From: CAYLJJ01 sp964384025
GTDB taxonomy: Bacteria; Myxococcota_A; Bradymonadia; UBA7976; UBA1532
Reading direction: 5' to 3'
Length of the DNA stretch: 64,000 nucleotides
Assembly (NCBI GenBank): GCA_964384025.1
Contig: CAYLJJ010000001.1
Location: 124,001-188,000 of the forward strand
Part shown: one piece after another, positions 27,194 through 35,483 of the stretch
How the letters are laid out: each line of letters begins with the position of its first letter
How positions within the stretch are numbered: position 1 is the stretch's first letter
Notes under the pieces: generated by a model
The model's database searches: none
What the model was told of the DNA's origin: nothing
The model's input: only the letters and a program-made list of their open reading frames with translations
Program-made: the position numbers and the translations under genes

Positions 27194-27724
27194 TCAAAGA
27201 TCCCAAATCCACTTGGAGCGCTGATAGGGCTTGGCTCTCTGGCGTTTCTTTTTACGACGCGCTGCCCGTTTGCGGGCCCTCTCCTTGGCTTTGCGCTTCT
27301 CCTCTTTTGGATCGATCTTGGGGGGAGGCTCTACTGTAGCTTGAACTCGATCTCCTAAGCTGATAGCGAGGGCCTCAGGGCTGCTCCTCTTCTTTCGAGA
27401 CTTTCTCCTGCGTTTTCTCTTTTTAAGACCATCATAGACGATCTCGGCGATGAGAAGCTTGCCTCGAATCTCCTTGATCTTAAGCTGGCCCACGTTGACT
27501 CGATACTGGCTCTCAGCCTCGCCGGGGATGTTTCGCTCTCGCAGCACAGTGAAGCGCCCTCCCAAGAGCAACTTCATCTGCTCCTCGGGTCCCTTTAGGC
27601 GCTTTAAAAAGACCTGTCGAGTTGCGGTCACAAAGCGGCCTTTAAGCTCTACAGGTCGGTGGATGTTGATCACCTCCAGCTCAAAACTGATCAGGCTGAG
27701 GAGGAGAGAGAACAGAGGGCTCAT
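27194..27724 (-). CDS. exported basic protein of unknown function
   Basis: 176 residues. A hydrophobic N-terminus (LFSLLLSLISFELEV) may be a signal peptide or anchor. The middle has beta-rich sequence with a flagellar-assembly-like flavour (GRFTVLRERNIPGEAESQYRVNVGQLKIKEIRG) but I cannot assign it. The last 55 residues are extremely Lys/Arg-rich. Its ATG overlaps the stop of the adenylate cyclase gene, so the two are translated from one message. Possible roles include an outer-membrane or basal-body accessory protein; none is shown. Confidence 0.7.
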   Translation of the reverse strand: MSPLFSLLLSLISFELEVINIHRPVELKGRFVTATRQVFLKRLKGPEEQMKLLLGGRFTVLRERNIPGEAESQYRVNVGQLKIKEIRGKLLIAEIVYDGLKKRKRRRKSRKKRSSPEALAISLGDRVQATVEPPPKIDPKEEKRKAKERARKRAARRKKKRQRAKPYQRSKWIWDL

Positions 27725-30700
27725 GGGCTCTCCCTGAAGGGGCTTCGGCTGGTCACGCTGCGGATCTTCTCTCCACGAAAGACCAAGAGAGCTCGCTTCA
27801 AAGCGTTCTCATAGAGGTCGATGAGGCGCAGGTGCTTGACCACGCCTCGATCAACCCCCTTTTGACGATGCGCCGGTCCAAAGTTGACTACCGAGGCGTC
27901 GATCTCGAAGAAGTCTGCATCGTAAGGGCTGCGTCTCCTCATCAACTCAAGCAGGGTCTCGTAGACAAAGGCGCGACCATGCTCCTGGGCGCTGATGCGT
28001 CGCTGAGCGATCTGAAACCAGAGCCCAGCGCGCCCCTTCTGGAGATCCCCACCCAACCAAAGCTCCTCTCTGGAGCTGCGAGCTTGCATCAAAGCGTCCA
28101 GGACCCTCTGAGTATCATCCAGAGGGCTGGCCTGCTCTCCAGGGCGCTGTGGCCCCCTCAGATGAAAGATACGGAGCTGGCGGCGCAGCTCTCGGGTGTT
28201 ACGCACAGACTCTCGGAGTCGCAAGATGATGCGACGCACCAGGGTCAATAGGATCCCCTCAAGATCTTGAGGGGGGAGTTGACGGTGATAGATGCGTTGG
28301 ATCTCATCACAGATAAAGATTTGACCCCGTTGAGGGGAGAGCCGCCAAGCGATAAGGACCCCTGGCTGAAGCTCATCGAGGCGACGCTTTACCAGAAGCC
28401 GTAGATCTCCCAGGTTCGCTGAGAGGCGATCGATCTTCAACTCCTGGAGGTCATAGCCACAGTTGCCCAGAATACGACAGACCCCTTTGAGAGAGCGGAG
28501 CCCGCAGAGAAGATCACCATCAGCGCTGCGATAGATCACTTGGAAACGCCCCCCCACCTCATAGACAAAACCCCGACTGTGGCGCGGCTTGAGAGGCTCT
28601 ACTAGGACCCAGCTGCTCTCCCGCAGTAGTTCAGTGATGCGGTTGCGCACCGCAGGCAGCATACGGTCTGAGGGCGCCAAAACCACGACCTCTTCTATCG
28701 CCGCCTGAGGTTCAACTTCAGCGAAGAGAGACTTAAGGGCTGAGGGCACCGCCTGAGGCCCTGAGTGGCGATGGCAGAAGACCTCCCCCCAACTATTGAG
28801 GCTGAGGACAGAGACTTCGCTGAGTTGGCAGCGTCGTTTGCGACCATAGTTGAGGATGTCCCAGTTTTCAGGGAGATAAAAGACGCCTGCCTGCTCACTG
28901 GCGTCACTGAGGGTTCTGGGGCGATCAAAGTTCACCAGCACCGCCACCCTCAAGATTGAGCGGCGCTCTAGAAAGCGGCCAGGGGCGATACTGAAGGGAT
29001 CAGGACTCTCAAAGATCCTCTGGAAGCGCTGAAGCATCCCCCGCAACTCATTGGGGCTGACACGCGAGATGGGGCTGATCAGGGCTACCACCGTACCGGA
29101 GTGATAGAGGCCATTAAAGGTGAGCCAACCGGCGATCTCTGCGATGGTTGAGGCGCTCCAGATCGGCTCCCCTCGGCTGAGGATGCGCTCTCTCTTTAAC
29201 TCCCGATGGATCTCCCAGCGTCGCACAGGGAGGGCTTCAGGGACCTCTAAGATGACCAAGCGATCTTCACAGCGGGGTTCCTTGAGGAAGTAGGTAAAAA
29301 GATGACGGATCTTGCCTGGCTCTCGCCCAAAGACCGCGAAGAGACGACGCCCCAGGATGGTGATATCCTTCTCGTTGATATGAACGGTGGCCTCTCTGGC
29401 TCGGCGAATCAGGTGGCGGTAGAGCCCCAACATAAAGCTGCGGATCTGTTGCCCAATCTCGTCCACCTTCTCAGCCGACCAGCTTTCCAAGCTGTCCAGC
29501 TCCTCAAGCAGTTCGCGATCCCACCCCCAACGCTCGATATAGGCGCGCATCACTTGAAAGCGCCGCATAAAGAGCTTGCGCTCAGAGCGCTCCTTGGAGA
29601 GCTTAAGCCCTACCTTGAGATAGAAGCACTTCTGCACCAGACGGAAGGCTTTCCAGTCCCCTCGATCAGCAAAATATCCACTGATAGCGTCAAAGAGGAG
29701 CACATAGGGATCGGTGTACTGAGGACCATCCTCACCCTGAAAGACGCGCTCTTTGAGCTGGTCACAGAGCAGCCTGGGTTTTGGATCATCCAGATAACGC
29801 AGCAGCAAAGCCATCTTGAGCAAGCTCTTAAAAGGACTCCTCAAGCTCTTGTTGATTTGCCAAAGCGCAGCGCCAAAGAACTCTCCACGATCAATCTCAG
29901 CGATAAAGCCCAGATCCACCACTGAGATGCCAGGGGGGAGCTGAGCCCTTTCAAGAGCATGAAGCACACGCTGATAGCCCTGCGCGCTGACCCCTACAGG
30001 TACCAGCCACCAAGCGGGGATATCTCCACTGATCAGCACCGCCGTACGATAAAACTCCTCCTTTAAAAGCTTGCCTTGAGCGCTGCCTGATGAGTCTACA
30101 TCCTCCTCCGCTCCCCCGAAGTCATTGGCTCGGCTGCGCTTTAGATCCACCAGGAAGAAGTGTGCATCGAGGCCTCGCTTCTGAACCCAGGCTTCAATCT
30201 TCTGGATACGCTCTTTAAGAGCTCGCTGCTGTTGCAGAGAGAGGCGGTCAAGCTCAACAACGACCCAGTAATCAACATCACTCTTACCCGATTGACCGAT
30301 GGTGCCCACGCTGCCCATCGCCAAAAGAGAGAGGATATGCGGTCTCTGAGGAGGCTGCTCAGCCAGGGCCCCTCGTCGAGAGAAGAAGCCCTCAGCTGCG
30401 TGGCGAATGCTGAGGTTGAACTCAAAGTTACGGATTCCGTGGGGCGCTCCGGCGACATAGCTTGGCAGGTGGGGGAGATTTTGGTGAAGGAGGTAGGGGA
30501 TCACCGAAAAGAGATTGCGCTCCTTGGGCTTGAGCGCCTGATATAGATAAGCCAGTTTCATCTTGGTGAAGCGCAGATAGGCTTGTAGATGCTTGCCCAG
30601 CTGCTCTATCCCCAGACCTGAGTCCATGCTGCGACTGGACTGAAGCATCTCCTTAAAATAGGGCTTCGCGAATGATAGCCCCTCCTCGGGACCTTCCTCC

Positions 30701-30855
30701 TTCTGCTCCAGGGTGATCGGCCCCGAGTACTCCAGCTTAAGGGGGGTAGCTTCCTCCGCGATCCAAGCCCCAGCAAACTCCTCCTTGCTTAGGCCCTGGA
30801 GCCAGCCGGCTACAGAGTCAGTTGCCTGTGGAGGAGGAAGCTTGGGCAAGATCAC
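27721..30855 (-). CDS. cyaA: class I adenylate cyclase
   Basis: 1044 residues, longer than enterobacterial CyaA (about 850). The catalytic signature LAMGSVGTIGQSGKSDVDYW lies at residues 179-197, with the metal-binding pair Asp193/Asp195 equivalent to those of E. coli CyaA. Upstream, residues 85-160 match the conserved N-terminal helical segment (IPYLLHQNLPHLPSYV, APHGI). Further class I features are GEFFGAALWQINKSLRSPFKSLLKMALL and the large C-terminal domain. It should make cAMP from ATP in the cytoplasm. The GTG start overlaps the fliW stop (GTGA), and the gene at 27194 overlaps its end. Class I cyclases are rare outside Gammaproteobacteria, and placement in a csrA-fliW operon is unusual. 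Confidence 0.92.
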   Translation of the reverse strand: MILPKLPPPQATDSVAGWLQGLSKEEFAGAWIAEEATPLKLEYSGPITLEQKEEGPEEGLSFAKPYFKEMLQSSRSMDSGLGIEQLGKHLQAYLRFTKMKLAYLYQALKPKERNLFSVIPYLLHQNLPHLPSYVAGAPHGIRNFEFNLSIRHAAEGFFSRRGALAEQPPQRPHILSLLAMGSVGTIGQSGKSDVDYWVVVELDRLSLQQQRALKERIQKIEAWVQKRGLDAHFFLVDLKRSRANDFGGAEEDVDSSGSAQGKLLKEEFYRTAVLISGDIPAWWLVPVGVSAQGYQRVLHALERAQLPPGISVVDLGFIAEIDRGEFFGAALWQINKSLRSPFKSLLKMALLLRYLDDPKPRLLCDQLKERVFQGEDGPQYTDPYVLLFDAISGYFADRGDWKAFRLVQKCFYLKVGLKLSKERSERKLFMRRFQVMRAYIERWGWDRELLEELDSLESWSAEKVDEIGQQIRSFMLGLYRHLIRRAREATVHINEKDITILGRRLFAVFGREPGKIRHLFTYFLKEPRCEDRLVILEVPEALPVRRWEIHRELKRERILSRGEPIWSASTIAEIAGWLTFNGLYHSGTVVALISPISRVSPNELRGMLQRFQRIFESPDPFSIAPGRFLERRSILRVAVLVNFDRPRTLSDASEQAGVFYLPENWDILNYGRKRRCQLSEVSVLSLNSWGEVFCHRHSGPQAVPSALKSLFAEVEPQAAIEEVVVLAPSDRMLPAVRNRITELLRESSWVLVEPLKPRHSRGFVYEVGGRFQVIYRSADGDLLCGLRSLKGVCRILGNCGYDLQELKIDRLSANLGDLRLLVKRRLDELQPGVLIAWRLSPQRGQIFICDEIQRIYHRQLPPQDLEGILLTLVRRIILRLRESVRNTRELRRQLRIFHLRGPQRPGEQASPLDDTQRVLDALMQARSSREELWLGGDLQKGRAGLWFQIAQRRISAQEHGRAFVYETLLELMRRRSPYDADFFEIDASVVNFGPAHRQKGVDRGVVKHLRLIDLYENALKRALLVFRGEKIRSVTSRSPFRESP

Positions 30856-31319
30856 CTCAGAGAGATGGAGCGGGCCTCAGAGCTTTGCCCTGGTTGCCCC
30901 TCCTTTAGAACATAATATTTGACCGGGTATCGCTGATCCCTCAGAACAAGCTGCATCCCCAGCCGCTTCTCCAAGTTAAAGATCAAGGGAGCCAAGAGGT
31001 TGGCGCTCATCTCTCTCACCTCAGCAGGGATGGTCATCAACACCGAGACCACCAAGTCCTCTTCCTCTCTCGGCTCGATCACCTGAACCTCTGAGCGTTT
31101 CAGAGAGATATGGTAGTCAGGCTTAAAAAAGAGGGGATCAGTGACTACAAAAGCCAGCTGAGGCTCATCCACAGACTGCAACCATTTGAAGGGTGTACCC
31201 TCGTGATCAACGATCACATAACGACGCTGTTTAGCAAACCCCAGGAGCCCCATAGGGAAATAGTAGAGTTGAGCCTCATCGATCTCCAGGGAGCCAAAGC
31301 GACTGGTCTGAATATTCAT
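30852..31319 (-). CDS. fliW: flagellar assembly factor FliW
   Basis: About 155 residues, typical length. FliW binds CsrA and relieves its repression of flagellin translation, and also binds flagellin. Family features are the N-terminal SRFGSLEIDEAQLYYFPMGLLGF, the KWLQSVDEPQLAFVVTDP segment and VSVLMTIPAEVREMSANLLAPL. The frame opens at GTG 31322, but ATG 31319 overlaps the csrA stop (TGATG) and is preceded by GGAGG. The csrA-fliW order is the classical one; cyaA follows directly. Confidence 0.97.
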   Translation of the reverse strand: MNIQTSRFGSLEIDEAQLYYFPMGLLGFAKQRRYVIVDHEGTPFKWLQSVDEPQLAFVVTDPLFFKPDYHISLKRSEVQVIEPREEEDLVVSVLMTIPAEVREMSANLLAPLIFNLEKRLGMQLVLRDQRYPVKYYVLKEGQPGQSSEARSISLR

Positions 31320-31558
31320 CACCCCTCCTCCTGTGGAGCAAAGAGATCGCTGATCGCCTCTAGGCTGTTGCTGTCTGGTGCCAAGGCTTTGAGATTCTCC
31401 TCTTGGATCTTCTTATACAGCTCTTCTCGGCAGACATAGATATCTCTGGGGGCGATGATCCCCAGGCGGATCTGTCGCCCTCTGATCTCTTTGACGATGA
31501 TTTTGATATCATCTCCAATACAGATCGCCTCCCCGAGCTTGCGGGTCAGTGTCAGCAC
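31319..31558 (-). CDS. csrA: carbon storage regulator CsrA
   Basis: 79 residues. The core is classical: MLTLTRKLGEAICIGDDIKI, VKEIRGRQIRLGIIAP and VCREELYKKIQEEN, which forms the RNA-binding dimer that blocks ribosome sites in target mRNAs. A C-terminal extension of about 20 residues exceeds the usual 60-residue length. GTG start with GGAGGAG upstream. It lies between flgL and fliW and probably represses flagellin translation until FliW is free. Confidence 0.97.
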   Translation of the reverse strand: MLTLTRKLGEAICIGDDIKIIVKEIRGRQIRLGIIAPRDIYVCREELYKKIQEENLKALAPDSNSLEAISDLFAPQEEG

Positions 31559-31606
31559 ACTCCTCCTCCCAAAGATAGTTGGATCTGCCCAGGATACACA
31601 GATTCC

Positions 31607-32494
31607 TCAGCGCAAGTAATTGAGCAGGGAGACCTCAGCCATGATGCGCCCGCTGAGAGCCATCGTTGCCTGAAGCGCATTCTCACTGAGGCTCAACTCC
31701 GAGATGATTCGGCTGAGATCAGCGTCTCGAAGATCGGAGAGTTCCTCAGGAAGGCGCTCACTCAAGGTCTCATGAACCGCCCGAGCTGCCTCCAAGCTTT
31801 GAAGCTGTGTGCCCACCCGAGCGCGGGCCTTAATCTGCTGCTCGATCCCCAACTCCAAATTCTCAAGCCCTGTCTGCATCTCTCCATTATCGCGGTCTGA
31901 GATCGCCTCGGCCAAGCTCTTTAAGTCCTCAAAGAGGTTGCGGGTGTCGGCGGTCCCATCTCCAAAGGCCAGCCCTCCAGGGAGGCTGCTCTCTAGGTGC
32001 AGCCTCTCGCCCACCTCTAGGCGCGGCGCGCGAAGATCTCCCTGGTAGGAGAAGTCATCGGCATAGGGTGGATCGCCGCTGCCTCCACCAAAGATCCACT
32101 GCTCTCCAGAGCGGCTGTTGGCCAAAGCTCTAAGATGCTCTCTCAAGGCCAAGATCTCTCCTGAGATGATCTCTGCATCTTCAGGGAGGAGGCTGGCGTT
32201 GATCCCCTGGATCGCCAGCTCTTTGGCGCGATAGAGGGCCTCGTTGGCCTCCCCCAACTTGGCGTCTGAGAGCCCTAAGGTGGCCGTGGCGCGATCCTGA
32301 GCCCTGCCATGCTGGACCCAACGGCTGCGCTGGCTCTCTAGGGCTCGAACACGCAGCGCCCCCAGAGGATCATCTGAGGGTTTGTGGATCCGATGACCGG
32401 AGAGGATCTGCTCCTGAAGCTTCGCGCTTCGCTCACGATGGCGCTCAATCCGACGACTGGGTTCAAGATAGCGGCTGCGCTCAGTGATCCTCAT
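31607..32494 (-). CDS. flgL: hook-filament junction protein FlgL
   Basis: 295 residues with flagellin-like ends: N-terminal MRITERSRY ... LQEQILSGHRIHKPSDDPLGALRV and C-terminal heptad region (RARVGTQLQSLEAARAVHETL) ending SENALQATMALSGRIMAEVSLLNYLR. FlgL joins the hook (through FlgK) to the filament and is exported by the flagellar type III apparatus. It lies 18 bases after flgK and is followed by csrA. Confidence 0.95.
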   Translation of the reverse strand: MRITERSRYLEPSRRIERHRERSAKLQEQILSGHRIHKPSDDPLGALRVRALESQRSRWVQHGRAQDRATATLGLSDAKLGEANEALYRAKELAIQGINASLLPEDAEIISGEILALREHLRALANSRSGEQWIFGGGSGDPPYADDFSYQGDLRAPRLEVGERLHLESSLPGGLAFGDGTADTRNLFEDLKSLAEAISDRDNGEMQTGLENLELGIEQQIKARARVGTQLQSLEAARAVHETLSERLPEELSDLRDADLSRIISELSLSENALQATMALSGRIMAEVSLLNYLR

Positions 32495-32512
32495 TTTATT
32501 TCCTCAGGGCCT

Positions 32513-33886
32513 CTACTGCACCAAAGCCATCACGGTGTCCAGGAGGCGATCAACAGTGGTGATCACTCGAGAGCTGGCCTCAAAGTGCTTCTGGAAGCGG
32601 CTGAGCTGAACCATCTCCTCATCTGTGCTCACCCCCGTCACTGAGTCTCGCAGAGCTTCAGCCTGCTCTGTACGCACCTCAGCCAACAGCCTTCGATCCC
32701 GATTCTCAGCGGCGGCCCTCCCTAGAATCTCTAGACGCTCTCCAAAGGCGCGCTGAAGGCTTCGGTTGCCAAGGGCTGCGCGTGTGGAGCCTTGTAGATC
32801 CGCGAGGAGCTGAGCCTGCCGCTCATCTCCAGGGAGCCCCGCGACCTCCTCAGCCGCAGCGACCTGATCGGGATCCTCAAGGGCCACCCGAATAAGCCCT
32901 GCGGCTCCCTCAGCAGCGCCCAGGGCCTGAAAGAGATCACGCCCCCCCAATCCATCCAGGCCAAAGCCCCCTTGGTGGGTCTGATTGACCGCGTTGATCA
33001 GCTCAAAGGCGAGGTTATCCAGAGCACCGCGCTCCTCCGCCAACTCCTCATCTCGGATGGAGATCAATCCCCCCAGCTCTCCTGAGCGAAGCTGGGCGGT
33101 GAGATCTCGTCCTCCCACGCTCAAAGTCAGGGTACCTAAGCCATCTACGCTGGCCTCCAGGGGTCGAACCTGATCTCCCTGAACGAGGAGCTGCCCCTCC
33201 AAAATCAGGCTTGTTCCCTCCGCCTCATTCAGCACCGTCACCCCCAGACCCTGAGAGAGGAGCTGGAGTTGCTGATCGCGCTCATCTCGAAGATCGTTGG
33301 CTCGGCTCCCGTCTGCCTCGCTGGCACGAACCTGGGCGTTGAGCTGGGCGACCGCCGCCAAACGCTCATTCAGCTCAGCGACCTGAGCGCGAATCTGATC
33401 ATCTAGACCCTGCTCTAGAGCCTCAAAGTCGCGATCCAAGCTCTGGAAGCCATCAGCGAGGCTGTTGGCTGCGCCCAGGAAGCTGCGACGATGTGCTTCG
33501 CTGCTGGGCGCCTGGGTCAACTCCCGAGCGGCATTGAAGAAGCGATCCATCTGCCCACTTAGATCAGGCTCATTTCCCTCAGAGAAGAGGCGTTCTAGAG
33601 GGTTCAAGCCTGAGGCACGCCCCTCATAGAAGCCCCCCAGCCCTCGCTCTCTCCTGAGCTGGGTCTCTAGGAAAGGGTCTTCACTGCGCTGGATGCCTTG
33701 GCTGAGAGCACCTCGACCCACAGGACCTGCGCGACCCAGCCTAAAGGCAGGCTGGGTTCCCAGGTGCAGGCGTTGGCGGCTGAAGCCTTCAGTGTCAGCG
33801 TTGGCGAGGTTGTGCCCGACTGTAGCAAGGCCCAGGCGAGCTACACGTAATCCAGAGGCAGCTGTTTGAATTGTATTATTGAGCAC
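32513..33886 (-). CDS. flgK: hook-associated protein FlgK
   Basis: 457 residues. The N-terminal rod/hook helix reads IQTAASGLRVARLGLATVGHNLANADTEGFSRQRL, here in parts: NNTIQTAASGLRVARL and HNLANADTEGFSRQR. The C-terminus has the expected TGVSTDEEMVQLSRFQKHFEASSRVITT motif (VSTDEEM, FEASSRV). It forms the first hook-filament junction ring. GTG start with GAGGAGG upstream; it overlaps the end of flgN by 11 bases, which fits chaperone and client being made together. Confidence 0.96.
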   Translation of the reverse strand: MLNNTIQTAASGLRVARLGLATVGHNLANADTEGFSRQRLHLGTQPAFRLGRAGPVGRGALSQGIQRSEDPFLETQLRRERGLGGFYEGRASGLNPLERLFSEGNEPDLSGQMDRFFNAARELTQAPSSEAHRRSFLGAANSLADGFQSLDRDFEALEQGLDDQIRAQVAELNERLAAVAQLNAQVRASEADGSRANDLRDERDQQLQLLSQGLGVTVLNEAEGTSLILEGQLLVQGDQVRPLEASVDGLGTLTLSVGGRDLTAQLRSGELGGLISIRDEELAEERGALDNLAFELINAVNQTHQGGFGLDGLGGRDLFQALGAAEGAAGLIRVALEDPDQVAAAEEVAGLPGDERQAQLLADLQGSTRAALGNRSLQRAFGERLEILGRAAAENRDRRLLAEVRTEQAEALRDSVTGVSTDEEMVQLSRFQKHFEASSRVITTVDRLLDTVMALVQ

Positions 33887-34286
33887 TTGAGCGCCTCCTC
33901 ATTGGACCATAGCTCTCTCTGGGCTTAAGTCGCCTTATGCTGCGCGCCAACAGCTCTTGAGCGGTGGAGGCGAAAGCTTGGTTCTCCTGGCGCAGCTTGA
34001 GGAGATGCTCAGCAAGCCCTCGAAGTCGCTCACGAGCAGCGACGATCTCAGGCCCTTCAAGCTCAGAGAGCTGGCTCGCTCCAGGAGAGAGCGCTTGGAG
34101 AGAGCGAAACCCCTCTTGTCGGATGCGTTTGTGCTCGGCGCTCAGATGTTGGATGTTGTGGAGTTGAATCTCCAGAGCGCTGCTGTCCATTCGACGCAGG
34201 GCCTGAGCCTGAAGCTCAAGGGCGCTGATCAGTCGAACAAGGCAGGCTTCCTCTTTGGAGAGTGATTTGAGCAGCGCGATCAACAT
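33876..34286 (-). CDS. flgN: flagellar export chaperone FlgN
   Basis: 136 residues, nearly all helical, with the FlgN layout (LLKSLSKEEACLVRLISALELQAQALRRMD ... KLRQENQAFA, quoted here only as LLKSLSKEEACLVRL and LRQENQAF). FlgN holds FlgK and FlgL before export. GGAGGG precedes the ATG. The gene sits between flgM and flgK and overlaps flgK; both position and size support the call. Confidence 0.85.
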   Translation of the reverse strand: MLIALLKSLSKEEACLVRLISALELQAQALRRMDSSALEIQLHNIQHLSAEHKRIRQEGFRSLQALSPGASQLSELEGPEIVAARERLRGLAEHLLKLRQENQAFASTAQELLARSIRRLKPRESYGPMRRRSSAQ

Positions 34287-34315
34287 AGGCCCTCCAGGGC
34301 TTGGCCGCGCGGATT

Positions 34316-34600
34316 TCAGCCAAAGAGGCTGGCCTCTCTGATCATCTCTTCAGCGACGCGCTGAAAATCGGGGCGATACTCACCTTTGGTGATCGCCTCT
34401 CGCAGCTGGGCGACCCGAGCTTCATCCACCTCGGGGCTTCGCTTCGCCTTGACCGTGGCCACCGCCGCCTCTCGACGGGAGTGATCAACGCTCTCTCCAG
34501 ATTGGGTTGAGCGCTGCTTCTCCGCCTTGAGACCCTCAGCGCGACCCTTGGGCCGTCCTAGGGTTGAAGGGGAGTGGGTCCCTGTGATTCTCACCGCCAT
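34316..34600 (-). CDS. flgM: anti-sigma-28 factor FlgM
   Basis: 94 residues with a disordered, polar N-terminus and the FlgM C-terminal sigma-binding helices (VDEARVAQLREAITKGEY ... RVAEEMIREA). FlgM holds FliA until the hook is finished and it is secreted. AAAGGAGG precedes the ATG. A sigma-28-like site lies 22 bases upstream, so FlgM would be part of its own feedback loop. Confidence 0.92.
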   Translation of the reverse strand: MAVRITGTHSPSTLGRPKGRAEGLKAEKQRSTQSGESVDHSRREAAVATVKAKRSPEVDEARVAQLREAITKGEYRPDFQRVAEEMIREASLFG

Positions 34601-34621
34601 GACCGCCTCCTTTCAGGCTGG

Positions 34622-34648
34622 GCATCGTCAAGACCTTACCCAACTTGA
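34622..34648 (-). promoter_or_regulatory. candidate sigma-28 (FliA) promoter for flgM-flgN-flgK-flgL
   Basis: Read on the minus strand: TCAAGTTG, 11 bases, GACGATGC, compared with the FliA consensus TAAAGTTT-N11-GCCGATAA. The spacing is exact and the CGAT core is kept. It ends 22 bases before the flgM start. A second site with the same -35 start and spacing lies before fliS. Confidence 0.6.
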
Positions 34649-34715
34649 GGAGATAATGAGCTTTCATCCGCGCTTTGGCCAGCCCTCCTTATCTGTGTTC
34701 ATTTTCATTCAATCT

Positions 34716-35483
34716 CTACCAGGGGTTAGAAGAGCTGAAGCCCTCGCTTCTCAAGCTGCGATGCTGGAGCCAAGCTCCTGGTGCTTGTTTCAACTCCAAC
34801 CAAGCTCCAGGATCAAGCGCGCGTCCCTCTTGAGAGACATGAAAGCGCAAGCTGGGCTCGGCGCCTCCGCTGAGGCGCCCCAGGAAAGCTCCCCGTGGAA
34901 TCTGCATACCTGAATTCATCTCCGACTCCAGGCCCTGATAGTGGCTGATGGAGCCATCCTTATGTTTTAAGCTGACCCCTCCCTCCTGAAGGCTCAGCTC
35001 ACCTCCACGAGCCGCATAGACGGGCGCTCCTTGAGGTCCAGCGATCTTTAAGCTCTTTGGGTCGCGCTCTAGAAGCTTACCGCAGAGAGGAAGCTGGCTC
35101 TGAGGTTTTGGGGCGTAGGCCCGCTTCATTCTTCCCGGCCTCGACACCCTAAATCTTCTAAGAGCGCTCCGATCTTCTTCGATCCTTTGAGGTCCTGGTT
35201 GAGCTTCAGAGCTGGCTCCCAGCTGCTTGGCTAAGATCTCTGCCAAGCCAAGCTGACCACTGCGAGCTGAGAGGCCCGCGAACTCCGCGTCTTGCCACTC
35301 ACTAAAGAGCTGCCCCGCGAAGCCCGCGTCCATCATGCCCCCCTTGGGGACCGTGGCCCGCATCGACTTCATCAGTTGTTGGCTGAAGATCGCCTCAAGT
35401 TGGCGGGCCGCCTCGCGGATCCCCTCCTGGCTGTCTTTTTGTGCTAGAGTCCTGAGATTTTGAACTCCTGTGATGGCGCTCAT
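34716..35483 (-). CDS. flgJ: FlgJ-type rod-binding protein fused to degenerate LytM domain
   Basis: 255 residues. Residues about 20-90 are the rod-binding domain shared with the N-terminal half of FlgJ (AARQLEAIFSQQLMKSMR, GFAGQLFSEWQDAEFAGL). After a linker the C-terminus is not the usual glucosaminidase but a LytM/M23-like beta domain (GAPVYAARGGELSLQEGGVSLKHKDGS, given as PVYAARGGEL and SLKHKDGSISHY, then FLGRLSGG and LRFHVSQEGRALDP). The zinc ligands of active M23 peptidases (H-x-x-x-D and H-x-H) are missing; LRFH stands where HLHF is expected. It is therefore probably a rod-cap scaffold without hydrolase activity. The start overlaps the flgI stop. Confidence 0.88.
   Translation of the reverse strand: MSAITGVQNLRTLAQKDSQEGIREAARQLEAIFSQQLMKSMRATVPKGGMMDAGFAGQLFSEWQDAEFAGLSARSGQLGLAEILAKQLGASSEAQPGPQRIEEDRSALRRFRVSRPGRMKRAYAPKPQSQLPLCGKLLERDPKSLKIAGPQGAPVYAARGGELSLQEGGVSLKHKDGSISHYQGLESEMNSGMQIPRGAFLGRLSGGAEPSLRFHVSQEGRALDPGAWLELKQAPGAWLQHRSLRSEGFSSSNPW

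Noticed and set aside
29302..29925. 207-residue plus-strand frame opposite the adenylate cyclase gene
   Set aside because: Antisense shadow of the conserved cyclase coding sequence.
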